A DNA stretch of 64,000 nt, taken from NCBI RefSeq assembly GCF_900115175.1, contig NZ_FOYV01000003.1:73553-137552 (forward strand), in the 5' to 3' direction. The position numbers and the translations under genes are program-made. The notes under the pieces were generated by a model, which saw nothing but the letters and a program-made list of their open reading frames with translations, did not search any database and had not been told where the DNA came from. Positions 44,623 to 55,109 of this stretch are shown here, in pieces; the first letter of the stretch is position 1; each line of letters begins with the position of its first letter. Source of the DNA: Marinobacter gudaonensis (GTDB taxonomy: Bacteria; Pseudomonadota; Gammaproteobacteria; Pseudomonadales; Oleiphilaceae).

Positions 44623-47223
44623 ATGGCAACGAGCGATCCGTCGAACGGAGGTAGCGCTGGCGGCGGCAATGTAGAGGAAATCCTGCAGACTGAAACCGGA
44701 GGCAGGGCGGCCAGCGGCTATGCGGCCGTTATCCTGTTCGTGGTTCCCCTGGTGTGGTCGCTGTTTCAACTTTGGATTGCGTCACCGCTCCCGTTTATTC
44801 TGGATTTCGGCATTTTCAATTCGACGGAAGCCCGTTCGATTCACCTGGCCTTCGCTGTTTTTCTGGCCTTCGCGTCCTTTCCGATGATCCGTGGTCGGCA
44901 CGTCAATAAAGTGCCTTTTTACGATTGGGTCCTCGCCCTGGTGGCGGCTTTTTGTGCCTCCTACCTGTATGTTTTCTATGAAGAGCTGTCTACTCGCCCT
45001 GGCGCGCCGATCACTCAGGATCTCTGGGTTGCCCTGATTGGTTTGGTGCTGTTGCTGGAAGCGACCCGACGCTCGCTTGGCCTGCCACTGACCATTGTGG
45101 CTGCGGTCTTTATTACCTATTCCATTGCCGGCCCCTACATGCCGGATGTGATTGCGCACAAGGGGGTCAGCCTCAGTAAGCTGGCGTCTCATCAATGGCT
45201 CGGTACGGAAGGGGTGTTCGGTGTCGCCCTTGGGGTGTCCACCAGCTTCGTCTTCCTGTTTGTGCTTTTCGGCGCCCTGCTGGAGCGGGCTGGCGCCGGT
45301 AACTATTTCATCAAAGTAGCCTACGCCATGCTTGGTCATATGCGCGGCGGTCCCGCCAAGGCGGCGGTGGTGTCCAGCGGTCTGAGCGGGGTGATTTCCG
45401 GTTCCTCGATTGCCAACGTAGTAACAACCGGTACCTTCACCATTCCGTTGATGAAGCGGGTGGGTTTCCCTGCAACCAAGGCTGGTGCGGTCGAGGTTGC
45501 CGCTTCCACCAACGGGCAACTGACGCCCCCGATCATGGGCGCCGCTGCATTCCTGATGGTGGAGTACGTAGGGATCTCATACCTTGAGGTCATCAAGCAC
45601 GCCATTCTGCCTGCCCTGATTTCCTATGTGGCATTGATCTACATCGTTCACCTTGAGGCCTGCAAGCTCAATATGCAGGGTATCGAACGCCTCAACAAGC
45701 CGACCCTTGCCCAGCGCATGCTCAACTGGGTGGTCATTCTGATCGGGCTGATTGTGGTTACCCTGGCCGTGTATTACGGCATCGGCTGGATGAAGACGCT
45801 TCTGGGCGAGGCGGCTATCTGGGTGCTTGCGCCACTGCTTGTGCTTGTCTATGTGGCGCTGGTGGGCTACGCGACTCGTTTTCCCGAGTTGGAAGAAGAC
45901 GATCCGAACAAGGACATGGGCGAGCTGCCCCCGGTCGGACCAACCGTGAAAACTGGCCTGTATTTCCTGCTTCCGGTCGTGGTTCTGGTGTGGTGCCTGA
46001 CGGTCGAGCGCTTCTCACCTCAGCTCTCAGCGTTCTGGGCGACCCTGTTCATGATTTTCATTGTGATCACACAGAGGCCTCTGAAGGCCTTCTTCCGCAA
46101 GCATGGTGACTTCGGCCGCCTGACCCTGGATGGTTTCTTCGATCTTGCCCATTCACTGGCCACCGGCGCCCGCAATATGGTCGGTATTGGTGTTGCGACC
46201 GCGACCGCGGGGATTGTTGTGGGTACCGTCACGCTTACGGGTATTGGCCTGGTGATGACGGCCTTCGTGGAGTTCCTGTCTGGCGGCAATCTGCTGCTGA
46301 TGCTGATCTTTACCGCGGTTATCAGCCTGATTCTCGGCATGGGCCTGCCGACCACAGCCAACTATATCGTGGTCTCGACCCTGATGGCGCCGGTGATCGT
46401 AACTCTTGGGGCCCAGAACGGGCTTATTGTGCCGCTGATCGCGGTGCACCTGTTCGTGTTCTACTTCGGTATCCTCGCTGATGATACGCCGCCGGTGGGT
46501 CTTGCCGCCTACGCGGCAGCGGCCATTTCGGGTGCCGACCCGATACGAACGGGTGTGCAGGGTTTCACCTACGATATTCGAACAGCGATCCTGCCGTTCA
46601 TGTTCATTTTCAACACCCAGTTGCTGCTGATCGGCCTTACCGGCTGGTTTGATCTGCTGGTTACGATATTCAGCGCGGTCACGGCCATGCTGGTGTTCTC
46701 GGCGGCAACCCAGGGCTTCTGGTTCACCAAGAACTACAAGTGGGAAACCCTCCTGCTGTTGCTGATCACTTTCACCATGTTCCGTCCCGGATACTGGTGG
46801 GACATGATCTATCCCCCCACCGAAGATCGTCCGGGTGTGCAGGTCATGGAGTATGTTGAAGATATTCCGGCGGACCAGCCGATCATACTGAAGGCGTCTG
46901 GTATGAACATCGACGGCGACGAGGTGAGCACCTATGTCCGGCTGCCCATACCCGCGGGCGAGACACCGGAGCAGCGACTCATGGAGGCTGGCCTGGAACT
47001 GAGTCCCGATGGCGACAAGATGGTGGTGGATTTTGTCGCGTTTGGCAGCCCTGCGGAGAGAGTCGGTATCCAGTTTGGCTGGACAATCGACGCAGTGCAG
47101 GTGGAGTTGCCCCGGCCCCCGAAAGAGCTGATGTTCATCCCGGCATTGCTCCTGTTGGGGCTACTTGCCTATGGCCAGCTGCGACGGCGGGCAAGGGAGG
47201 AGACCATGGGCCAGACGGCCTGA
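44623..47223 (+). CDS. TRAP transporter fused small/large permease with DUF3394 tail
   Basis: 866 residues. Four N-terminal segments correspond to the DctQ-like part and at least twelve more to the DctM part, with the signature SGLSGVISGSSIANVVTTGTFTIPLMKR, EVAASTNGQLTPPIMGAAAF and GMGLPTTANYIVVSTLMAP. The last 150 residues form a soluble PDZ-like DUF3394 domain (GEDVSTY-like strands, VDFVAFGSPAERVGIQFGW) and then a terminal membrane segment. It drives Na+- or H+-coupled uptake together with the TAXI protein. A hairpin lies between the two genes and a terminator at 47253-47282. Confidence 0.94.
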   Translation: MATSDPSNGGSAGGGNVEEILQTETGGRAASGYAAVILFVVPLVWSLFQLWIASPLPFILDFGIFNSTEARSIHLAFAVFLAFASFPMIRGRHVNKVPFYDWVLALVAAFCASYLYVFYEELSTRPGAPITQDLWVALIGLVLLLEATRRSLGLPLTIVAAVFITYSIAGPYMPDVIAHKGVSLSKLASHQWLGTEGVFGVALGVSTSFVFLFVLFGALLERAGAGNYFIKVAYAMLGHMRGGPAKAAVVSSGLSGVISGSSIANVVTTGTFTIPLMKRVGFPATKAGAVEVAASTNGQLTPPIMGAAAFLMVEYVGISYLEVIKHAILPALISYVALIYIVHLEACKLNMQGIERLNKPTLAQRMLNWVVILIGLIVVTLAVYYGIGWMKTLLGEAAIWVLAPLLVLVYVALVGYATRFPELEEDDPNKDMGELPPVGPTVKTGLYFLLPVVVLVWCLTVERFSPQLSAFWATLFMIFIVITQRPLKAFFRKHGDFGRLTLDGFFDLAHSLATGARNMVGIGVATATAGIVVGTVTLTGIGLVMTAFVEFLSGGNLLLMLIFTAVISLILGMGLPTTANYIVVSTLMAPVIVTLGAQNGLIVPLIAVHLFVFYFGILADDTPPVGLAAYAAAAISGADPIRTGVQGFTYDIRTAILPFMFIFNTQLLLIGLTGWFDLLVTIFSAVTAMLVFSAATQGFWFTKNYKWETLLLLLITFTMFRPGYWWDMIYPPTEDRPGVQVMEYVEDIPADQPIILKASGMNIDGDEVSTYVRLPIPAGETPEQRLMEAGLELSPDGDKMVVDFVAFGSPAERVGIQFGWTIDAVQVELPRPPKELMFIPALLLLGLLAYGQLRRRAREETMGQTA

Positions 47224-47252
47224 CGCCACGCAACACCTGGAAGAAAACCGTG

Positions 47253-47282
47253 AAACCCGGCATTAACCTGCCGGGTTTTTTT
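47253..47282 (+). terminator. Terminator of the TRAP transporter genes
   Basis: AAACCCGGC (47253-47261) pairs with GCCGGGTTT (47270-47278) around an 8-nt loop, and the T-run continues to 47282. Confidence 0.92.
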
Positions 47283-47386
47283 CTGTTAGACTTCGCGACG
47301 AAATGGCCCGCGGTTTGTGTCGCGCAGTGCCGTCACCAAGTGGTCTCTGGTATAGATCACCGCTGAGTAACCAACAGGAGTATTTC

Positions 47387-49312
47387 ATGCCCGTCGTAAC
47401 CCTGCCTGACGGCAGTCACCGCAGTTTTGCCGAACCTGTTACCGTTCACGATGTTGCCGCTGACATTGGCGCCGGCCTGGCCAAAGCCGCCCTGGCGGGC
47501 AAGGTGGACGGCAAGCTGGTAGACACCAGCTACCGCATCGAGAAAGACGCCGATCTGGCCATTGTCACCGAGCGCGATGAAGAGGGCGTGGATGTTATTC
47601 GCCATTCAACCGCCCACCTGATGGCCATGGCTGTCCAGGAACTGTTTCCGGGTGCCCAGGTCACCATTGGTCCGGTGATCGACAATGGCTTCTATTACGA
47701 CTTCAAGTACGATCGCCCCTTCACCAATGAAGATCTGGCGCGCATCGAGAAGCGCATGGAAGAACTCGCCAAACAGGATATTCCGGTTCACCGTTCCGTT
47801 ATGTCTCGCGAAGAGGCCATCAAGCTCTTTGAAGAGATGGGCGAAGAGTACAAGGTCCGGATTATCCAGGACATTCCCGGCGATGAGGATCTCTCGTTCT
47901 ATCGCCAGGGCGATTTCATTGACCTGTGTCGAGGCCCGCATGTGCCCAGCACCGGCAAGCTCAAGGCATTCAAACTCACCAAGGTGGCCGGCGCTTACTG
48001 GCGTGGCGACACCAGCAACGAACAGCTGCAACGGGTTTATGGCACCGCCTGGGGTAACAAGAAAGACCTGAAAGCCTATCTGCACCGGCTGGAAGAGGCC
48101 GAAAAGCGGGACCACCGCAAGATCGGCAAGAAGCTCGACCTGTTCCACATGCAGGAAGAGGCGCCGGGCATGGTGTTCTGGCATCCCGATGGCTGGTCGC
48201 TGTACCAGGAAGTCGAGCAGTACATGCGGCGCAAGCAGCAGGAGCATGGCTACAAAGAGATCAAGACACCGCAGGTGGTGTCCCGCACCCTCTGGGAAAA
48301 GTCGGGCCACTGGGACAAGTTCAAGGATGACATGTTCACCACCGAGTCGGAGAAGCACGACTACGCCATCAAGCCGATGAACTGCCCATGCCATGTGCAG
48401 GTGTTCAACCAGGGGCTCAAGAGCTACAAGGATCTGCCGTTGAGGCTGGCGGAGTTCGGCTCCTGTCACCGCAACGAGGCTTCCGGCGCTCTGCACGGAT
48501 TGATGCGGGTGCGCGGTTTTACCCAGGATGACGCCCACATTTTCTGTGAAGAAAATGCCATCCAGGAAGAGGTGTCCGCGTTTATTGAAATGCTGCACGA
48601 GATCTACACGGACTTCGGTTTTACCGAGATCCTCTACAAGCTCTCGACACGGCCGGAAAAGCGGGTTGGCTCTGACGAAGTCTGGGACAAGGCGGAAGCG
48701 GCCCTGGAAGAAGCGCTTAACCGCGAAGGGGTTGACTGGGAATTGTTGCCTGGTGAGGGTGCTTTCTACGGCCCGAAGATCGAGTTCTCCCTGAAAGACT
48801 GTATCGGTCGGGTATGGCAGTGTGGCACTATTCAGGTCGATTTCTCCATGCCGGGACGGCTGGGGGCGCAGTATGTGGCCGACAATTCCGAGCGTCGCAC
48901 ACCGGTGATGCTGCACCGTGCGGTGCTGGGCTCGTTCGAGCGTTTCATCGGTATTCTGATCGAGGAATACGAGGGGGCGTTCCCGACTTGGCTGGCGCCC
49001 ACTCAGGTGGCGGTCCTCAATATTACCGATAATCAGCGCGATTATTGCCAGAATCTGGCGAAAAAGTGGGATTCTTTGGGCTATCGGGTTAATGCTGACT
49101 TGAGAAACGAGAAGATCGGCTTTAAAATCCGCGAGCATACTCTTAACAAGGTTCCCTATCTTGTCGTCGTCGGCGACAAGGAAATTGAAAACAACGCGGT
49201 TGCCGTACGCACCCGAAAGGGCGAAGATCTGGGTACCTTATCGCTTGAAGCGTTTGAACAGTTGCTCGCAGAGGACATTCAGCGCAAAGGCAGAACCAAA
49301 ACGGAGATCTGA
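47387..49312 (+). CDS. thrS: Threonyl-tRNA synthetase
   Basis: 641 residues from ATG at 47387 with AGGAG upstream ([13 protein letters not shown]). The order is an N-terminal TGS domain, editing domain ([20 protein letters not shown]), class II catalytic core (motif 2 region [30 protein letters not shown]; zinc Cys in [10 protein letters not shown]) and anticodon-binding domain. It charges tRNA-Thr. Its stop overlaps the first base of the infC start codon, giving the classic thrS-infC-rpmI-rplT-pheST-ihfA order. Confidence 0.98.
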   Translation: MPVVTLPDGSHRSFAEPVTVHDVAADIGAGLAKAALAGKVDGKLVDTSYRIEKDADLAIVTERDEEGVDVIRHSTAHLMAMAVQELFPGAQVTIGPVIDNGFYYDFKYDRPFTNEDLARIEKRMEELAKQDIPVHRSVMSREEAIKLFEEMGEEYKVRIIQDIPGDEDLSFYRQGDFIDLCRGPHVPSTGKLKAFKLTKVAGAYWRGDTSNEQLQRVYGTAWGNKKDLKAYLHRLEEAEKRDHRKIGKKLDLFHMQEEAPGMVFWHPDGWSLYQEVEQYMRRKQQEHGYKEIKTPQVVSRTLWEKSGHWDKFKDDMFTTESEKHDYAIKPMNCPCHVQVFNQGLKSYKDLPLRLAEFGSCHRNEASGALHGLMRVRGFTQDDAHIFCEENAIQEEVSAFIEMLHEIYTDFGFTEILYKLSTRPEKRVGSDEVWDKAEAALEEALNREGVDWELLPGEGAFYGPKIEFSLKDCIGRVWQCGTIQVDFSMPGRLGAQYVADNSERRTPVMLHRAVLGSFERFIGILIEEYEGAFPTWLAPTQVAVLNITDNQRDYCQNLAKKWDSLGYRVNADLRNEKIGFKIREHTLNKVPYLVVVGDKEIENNAVAVRTRKGEDLGTLSLEAFEQLLAEDIQRKGRTKTEI

Positions 49313-49854
49313 TTATTAAACAGCGAACGAATCGGGGTGGGCGTACTCCTAAAGCGCCTATCAATGAGAACATTGACGCAACTGAAGTCCGCCTGATCGA
49401 CGCCGAAGGCAATCAGGTTGGTATTGTGCCGATTGAGGATGCACTGAAACAGGCCGAAGAGGCCTCTCTCGATCTGGTGCAGGTTACGGATTCCGATCCG
49501 ATCGTCTGCAAGATAATGGATTACGGCAAGAAGATCTTCGAAGAGAAGAAGGCCAAGGCGGCTGCCAAGAAAAAACAGAAGCAGACGCAGGTTAAAGAGC
49601 TTAAGTTCCGTCCCGGAACTGAAGAAGGGGATTATCAGGTCAAACTACGCAACCTGATACGTTTCCTTGAGAACGGGGACCGCGGCAAAATCACGATCCG
49701 CTTCCGTGGCCGTGAGATGGCACACCAGGAAATTGGTATGCAACTCATGCAGCGCATTGAATCAGACGTGGAAGAGCTTGCCCAGGTAGAGATGCGGCCG
49801 AAAATGGAAGGCCGGCAGATGACCATGGTTGTGGCGCCCCGCAAGAAGAAGTGA
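49312..49854 (+). CDS. infC: Translation initiation factor IF-3 (ATT start)
   Basis: About 180 residues. No ATG or GTG lies at the conserved N-terminus; the frame opens with ATTATTAAACAG, so the start is ATT at 49312 or 49315. The first overlaps the thrS TGA by one base. infC is known for its rare AUU start, which IF-3 itself recognises for autoregulation. The conserved [20 protein letters not shown] and [19 protein letters not shown] follow, then the lysine-rich linker and the C-terminal domain ([31 protein letters not shown]). A first internal ATG at 49426 would remove the N-terminal domain. Confidence 0.95.
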   Translation: MIKQRTNRGGRTPKAPINENIDATEVRLIDAEGNQVGIVPIEDALKQAEEASLDLVQVTDSDPIVCKIMDYGKKIFEEKKAKAAAKKKQKQTQVKELKFRPGTEEGDYQVKLRNLIRFLENGDRGKITIRFRGREMAHQEIGMQLMQRIESDVEELAQVEMRPKMEGRQMTMVVAPRKKK

Positions 49855-49872
49855 GCCTGATCGGGTGCTTGT

Positions 49873-49890
49873 CCCCCGCGCATGCGGGGG
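49873..49890 (+). terminator. GC-rich hairpin between infC and rpmI
   Basis: CCCCCGC (49873-49879) pairs with GCGGGGG (49884-49890) around GCAT, followed by ATTTG. In E. coli the infC-rpmI region carries structure used for L20-mediated control; whether this hairpin has that role is not known. Confidence 0.5.
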
Positions 49891-49948
49891 ATTTGTCGTT
49901 CAGGAACACACAATTGTTTATTTAAAATAGAATGCGGAGTTTTAAAAA

Positions 49949-50140
49949 ATGCCTAAGATGAAAACCAAAAGCGGAGCCACCAAGCGGTTCAAGAAAACCG
50001 CCACCGGCTTCAAGCACAAGCAGTCCTTCACCAGTCACATCCTGACCAAGAAGAGCCCGAAGCGTAAGCGTCAGCTGCGCGGCACCAAGCTCATCGCCAA
50101 GTCTGATGTGGCATCTATCAAGCGTATGACCGCGTGCTGA
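49949..50140 (+). CDS. rpmI: Ribosomal protein bL35
   Basis: 63 residues, highly basic: [20 protein letters not shown], then [20 protein letters not shown]. Length and sequence match L35. It is part of the large ribosomal subunit. It sits between infC and rplT in the conserved order and probably shares L20-mediated autoregulation. Confidence 0.97.
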   Translation: MPKMKTKSGATKRFKKTATGFKHKQSFTSHILTKKSPKRKRQLRGTKLIAKSDVASIKRMTAC

Positions 50141-50190
50141 TCCAGCCGCGCCAATCATTCCTTAGAAAGTAAAGGTAGAAGGATTAAAGT

Positions 50191-50544
50191 ATGGCTCGTG
50201 TAAAACGTGGTGTGGTCGCACGCCGTCGTCACAAAAAGATTCTTAATCAGGCCAAAGGCTACTACGGTGCGCGCAGTCGTGTATTCCGCGTAGCCAAGCA
50301 GGCGGTTATCAAGGCCGGTCAGTACGCTTACCGTGACCGTCGTAACCGCAAGCGTGCATTCCGCGCCCTGTGGATTGCCCGTATCAACGCTGGCGCCCGC
50401 GCGAACGGTCTGTCTTACAGCCGTCTGATTGCTGGCCTGAAGAAGGCAAACGTTGAAATCGATCGTAAGGTTCTGGCCGATCTGGCCATGAACGAGCAGC
50501 AGGCGTTTGCCGCTGTTGTTGAGAAGGCCAAAGCGTCCCTGTGA
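50191..50544 (+). CDS. rplT: Ribosomal protein bL20
   Basis: 117 residues, matching L20 length. It starts [20 protein letters not shown], followed by [30 protein letters not shown] and [18 protein letters not shown]. It binds 23S rRNA early in large-subunit assembly and represses its own operon in relatives. It lies 50 bp after rpmI and ends before a strong terminator at 50612-50643. Confidence 0.98.
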   Translation: MARVKRGVVARRRHKKILNQAKGYYGARSRVFRVAKQAVIKAGQYAYRDRRNRKRAFRALWIARINAGARANGLSYSRLIAGLKKANVEIDRKVLADLAMNEQQAFAAVVEKAKASL

Positions 50545-50611
50545 TCGCTTAGCTCTTTCATCGATTGCTGATCGATATGGGCGCCTCGTGAGATCATGAT
50601 GGCGCCTTCTG

Positions 50612-50643
50612 ATAGGGGAAGGGCACGCTCTTCCCCTATTTTT
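50612..50643 (+). terminator. Terminator between rplT and pheS
   Basis: ATAGGGGAAG (50612-50621) pairs perfectly with CTTCCCCTAT (50630-50639) around 8 nt, followed by TTTT. No leader peptide rich in Phe codons was found near it, so a pheM-type attenuator is not evident. pheST may be partly uncoupled from the ribosomal genes. Confidence 0.85.
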
Positions 50644-50665
50644 GTTTGTGAAACTGCAGATTTAG

Positions 50666-51694
<1,029 letters not shown>

Positions 51695-51753
51695 CGCGCA
51701 GGGTCAGGCATCCAACCAATCAGGCAAAACCGCATCAGGACAAGGCAAGAACC

Positions 51754-54126
51754 ATGAAATTCAGTGAACAGTGGCTGCGTGAATGGGTTAATCCGGAAAT
51801 CGGAACCCAGGAATTGATGGACCAGATTACCATGGCGGGTCTGGAGGTAGATGGGTTCGAACCGGTTGCCGGCCAGTTCAGTGGCGTGATCGTGGGTGAG
51901 GTGATCTCGGTAAAGCCCCATCCGGACGCCGACAAGCTGCGGGTTTGCCAGGTGAGCGACGGCAGCTCCGAGGTTCAGGTCGTGTGCGGTGCGCCCAACG
52001 TGCGCGAGGGCCTGAAAGTGCCGTTTGCGGTGGTTGGTGCTCAGTTGCCCGGCGATTTCAAGATCAAGAAAGCCAAGCTGCGTGGCCAACCTTCAGAAGG
52101 CATGCTGTGCTCCGAGGCGGAACTGGGGCTGTCGGAGAATCACGATGGCCTGATGGAGCTACCGACAGACGCCCCCGTCGGAAAGGACGTGGCGGATTAT
52201 TTGAAGCTGAACGACGTGACCATCGATGTCGATCTGACGCCCAACCGCGCCGATTGTCTCTCCATCAAGGGCCTGGCCCGCGAAGTGGGTGTGCTCAACG
52301 GTCTCCTGGTTGAAAGCCCCGAAATCGAGCCGGTGGAGGCCGTTCACTCGGAAGTCCCGGATATCCGCATTGAAGCCCCTGCCGGTTGCCCGCGCTACCT
52401 CGGACGCATTCTCCGTAACGTGAACTTGCAGGCGGAATCGCCCCTGTGGATGCAGGAAAAGCTACGCCGCTCCGGTATTCGTGCGATTGATGCCGCCGTG
52501 GATGTTACCAACTACGTGATGCTCGAGCTTGGTCAGCCCATGCACGCCTTTGATCGCGACGAGATTCAGGGTGGCATAGTCGTTCGCATGGCGCGGGCTG
52601 GCGAAAAGCTGGTGTTGCTGGACGGCCAAGAAGTCGAACTGAATGCAGAAACCCTGGTCATTGCGGACCATAAAAAGCCGATTGCCATTGCCGGTGTCAT
52701 GGGTGGCGAGCACTCGGGTGTGAGCCCGAAAACCCGCGATCTGGTTCTGGAAGCGGCTTACTTTGATCCGATTACCCTGGCAGGGAAGGCTCGCCATTAT
52801 GGCCTTCACACCGACGCCTCACACCGTTTTGAGCGAGGCGTGGATTACAAGCTTGCGCGAGAGGCCATGGAGCGCGCCACCCAGCTGCTGATGGACATTG
52901 TCGGCGGCGAGCCGGGTGAGATCGTTGAGGTGGCCAGCGACGAGGATTTGCCCGGGGACCGTCTGGTGGACCTGAGGGCGGGTCGACTGAACGACGTGCT
53001 GGGCATGGCGATTGACCGCACCACGGTTGAGGAAATCCTCACCCGGCTTGGCCTGCATGTGGAGAAGCTCCTCAAGGACGGCTGGCGCGTCAGCGTGCCC
53101 AGCTTCCGGCCGGATATCTCTATCGAAGAAGATCTGATCGAAGAGGTTGGCCGGATCTTTGGCTACAACAACCTGCCTGTGACTGAACCCACGGGCTCTC
53201 TGGGGCTGCGTCCGGTAGCCGAAGCCGTTCGGCCGGTTTCGGCGATTCGCAATTTCTTTGTGGATCAGGGCTATCAGGAGGCGGTGACCTACAGTTTTGT
53301 GGACCCGAAAGTTCAGCAACTGGTGGATCCCGACCGGGAAGGCATCGCTCTGGCCAATCCCATATCGTCGGATCTGTCCGTGATGCGTACCAGTCTCTGG
53401 AGCGGCCTGCTGAAAACCGTGGCCCATAACCAGAACCGGCAGCAACCGAGAATCCGGCTGTTCGAAACCGGTCTGCGCTTCCTGCAGGAAGGCGAGCGTA
53501 TTGACCAGCAGCCGATGCTGGCGGGTGTTGTGGTTGGCAGCCAGTATCCCGAAAACTGGGCAAACGGTCGCAGAACGGCGGATTTCTTTGATGTAAAAGG
53601 AGAATTGGAAAGCCTGTTCCGGCTGCTGGGTGTGGAAATACAGTTCATCGGTAGTCAGCATCCGGCACTCCACCCGGGCCAGACCGCGGAACTGCTGCGC
53701 GACGGCGAGCATGTGGGCTGGCTCGGGACGCTGCATCCGCAAGTGCAGAAAAATCTTGAACTTAATGGCACGATCCTGATGTTTGAGCTATTCTTGAATT
53801 CGATCGTCACTGGTTATGTGCCTAATTTCAAAGAAATTTCAAAATTCCCGGAAGTTCGGCGGGATTTGGCTATCATTATCGGGAGCGATGTGGCGTTTGC
53901 CGACGTTGAGCGTGTGGCCAGAAAGCACGCCGGCGAGCGGCTGACCGCCTTGCGGGCGTTCGATGTCTATGAAGGTGAAAGCCTGGGTGAGGGCAACCGT
54001 AGCCTGGCCCTGAGCCTGTTCTGGCAGCATCCTGAGCGCACGCTGAACGAAGACGAAGTGCATTCGCTCTTCAACGGTGTGATTGACGCATTGAAAGAAG
54101 AGCTGGGGGCAACACTGAGGAGTTGA
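51754..54126 (+). CDS. pheT: Phenylalanyl-tRNA synthetase beta subunit
   Basis: 790 residues, normal for PheT. It starts MKFSEQWLREWVNP. The OB-fold tRNA-binding domain (VISVKPHPDADKLRVCQVS, CGAPNVREGLKVPFA) covers 40-150. The B3/B4 editing region, B5 and the catalytic-like core follow, and the C-terminal ferredoxin-fold anticodon-binding domain (FKEISKFPEVRRDLAIII) ends the protein. It ends 3 bp before ihfA. Confidence 0.98.
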   Translation: MKFSEQWLREWVNPEIGTQELMDQITMAGLEVDGFEPVAGQFSGVIVGEVISVKPHPDADKLRVCQVSDGSSEVQVVCGAPNVREGLKVPFAVVGAQLPGDFKIKKAKLRGQPSEGMLCSEAELGLSENHDGLMELPTDAPVGKDVADYLKLNDVTIDVDLTPNRADCLSIKGLAREVGVLNGLLVESPEIEPVEAVHSEVPDIRIEAPAGCPRYLGRILRNVNLQAESPLWMQEKLRRSGIRAIDAAVDVTNYVMLELGQPMHAFDRDEIQGGIVVRMARAGEKLVLLDGQEVELNAETLVIADHKKPIAIAGVMGGEHSGVSPKTRDLVLEAAYFDPITLAGKARHYGLHTDASHRFERGVDYKLAREAMERATQLLMDIVGGEPGEIVEVASDEDLPGDRLVDLRAGRLNDVLGMAIDRTTVEEILTRLGLHVEKLLKDGWRVSVPSFRPDISIEEDLIEEVGRIFGYNNLPVTEPTGSLGLRPVAEAVRPVSAIRNFFVDQGYQEAVTYSFVDPKVQQLVDPDREGIALANPISSDLSVMRTSLWSGLLKTVAHNQNRQQPRIRLFETGLRFLQEGERIDQQPMLAGVVVGSQYPENWANGRRTADFFDVKGELESLFRLLGVEIQFIGSQHPALHPGQTAELLRDGEHVGWLGTLHPQVQKNLELNGTILMFELFLNSIVTGYVPNFKEISKFPEVRRDLAIIIGSDVAFADVERVARKHAGERLTALRAFDVYEGESLGEGNRSLALSLFWQHPERTLNEDEVHSLFNGVIDALKEELGATLRS

Positions 54127-54129
54127 GAG

Positions 54130-54432
54130 ATGGCGGCTTTGACGAAAGCGGAAATGGCGGAGCGGTTGTACGAGGAATTGGGCCTGAACAAACGCGAAGC
54201 CAAGGAAATGGTGGAAGCTTTTTTCGACGAAATCAGAGGCGCACTCAGTCACAACGAGCAGGTTAAATTGTCCGGTTTTGGCAATTTCGACCTGCGTGAC
54301 AAAAAACAGCGGCCGGGACGGAACCCGAAGACCGGTGAAGAGATTCCGATCAGTGCACGGCGTGTTGTTACGTTTCGCCCGGGACAAAAACTAAAGCAAA
54401 AAGTTGAAGCGTATGCTGGAACCCAGTCATAA
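54130..54432 (+). CDS. ihfA: Integration host factor alpha subunit
   Basis: 100 residues, typical Ihf[21 protein letters not shown], the DNA-binding arm with Pro in [20 protein letters not shown], and [13 protein letters not shown]. With IhfB it bends DNA at recombination, replication and promoter sites. It lies 3 bp after pheT, as in most gammaproteobacteria, and overlaps the start of the MerR-type gene by 20 bp. Confidence 0.98.
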   Translation: MAALTKAEMAERLYEELGLNKREAKEMVEAFFDEIRGALSHNEQVKLSGFGNFDLRDKKQRPGRNPKTGEEIPISARRVVTFRPGQKLKQKVEAYAGTQS

Positions 54433-54778
54433 CAACGAACTTCCCGCGATTCCGGGAAAACGGTATTTCACGATCGGTGAGGTGGCCGAGCTCTGTGCCG
54501 TGAAAGCGCACGTGCTGCGGTACTGGGAGCAGGAGTTCCCCCAGCTGTCGCCGGTCAAACGCCGCGGTAACCGCCGCTACTACCAGCGGGCCGATGTGAT
54601 CACCATCCGCCAGATCCGCAGCCTGCTGTACGATCAGGGTTACACCATCGGTGGCGCCAAGCAGAAGCTGAGCAGTCACGAGGTCAAAGACGATACCTCC
54701 CAGTACAAACAGCTCATCCGTCAGATGATTACCGAGCTGGAAGAGGTGCTTGAGGCTCTGAACGCCCCCGTGAAATAG
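54413..54778 (+). CDS. MerR-family transcription regulator (short, IhfA-linked)
   Basis: 121 residues from ATG at 54413, overlapping the end of ihfA. The MerR helix-turn-helix is [28 protein letters not shown] near residues 17-45, followed by the second wing ([20 protein letters not shown]) and a C-terminal dimerisation helix. There is no metal-binding cysteine cluster. A MerR-like gene directly after ihfA is a common, little-studied arrangement in gammaproteobacteria. Two terminators follow at 54818-54852 and 54871-54902. Confidence 0.92.
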   Translation: MLEPSHNNELPAIPGKRYFTIGEVAELCAVKAHVLRYWEQEFPQLSPVKRRGNRRYYQRADVITIRQIRSLLYDQGYTIGGAKQKLSSHEVKDDTSQYKQLIRQMITELEEVLEALNAPVK

Positions 54779-54817
54779 GGCAGCCAGAAGGTTCAAGCAT
54801 TCTTTGAAGGTTCCGCG

Positions 54818-54852
54818 AAACCGGAATAGTCCCATGACTGCTCCGGTTTTTT
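54818..54852 (+). terminator. Terminator of the pheST-ihfA-merR transcript
   Basis: AAACCGGA (54818-54825) pairs with TCCGGTTT (54842-54849) around a 16-nt loop, and the T-run extends to 54852. Confidence 0.75.
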
Positions 54853-54870
54853 ATTGGCGAGCACGCAATA

Positions 54871-54902
54871 AAAAAGCCCGGACCTTTCGGTCCGGGCTTT
54901 TT
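54871..54902. terminator. Bidirectional terminator for tRNA-Pro
   Basis: GCCCGGACC (54876-54884) pairs with GGTCCGGGC (54889-54897) around a TTTC loop, with five A residues on the left and five T residues on the right. It ends tRNA-Pro leftwards, 8 nt after its CCA, and can back up the rightward terminator. Confidence 0.92.
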
Positions 54903-54910
54903 CTCGAATC

Positions 54911-54987
54911 TGGTCGGGACGGCAGGATTTGAACCTGCGACCCTCTGCACCCCATGCAGATGCGCTACCAGGCTGCGCTACGCCCCG
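54911..54987 (-). tRNA. tRNA-Pro (GGG)
   Basis: 77 nt with encoded CCA. Read on the minus strand, the acceptor stem CGGGGCG pairs with CGTCCCG and the discriminator is A. The anticodon arm TCTGC-ATGGGGT-GCAGA gives anticodon GGG with G37 next to it, as in all tRNA-Pro. The T-arm is GCAGGTTCAAATCCTGC. A 5' C at position 1 is also typical of tRNA-Pro. Confidence 0.97.
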
Positions 54988-55109
54988 ATTCGCCGCTTGC
55001 CACCGGGAAACTTGAGAGTAATCTCAGTGGCTTAGCGGGAGCGAAGTCTACACGAGCGCAAACCAAAAATAAACATCCGGGAGTGAATTTACCCCTTTTT
55101 TCTAGCTTG

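Noticed and set aside
47606..49138. 510-codon minus-strand frame opposite thrS
   Set aside because: thrS is certain on the plus strand; the antisense frame shows no family features.
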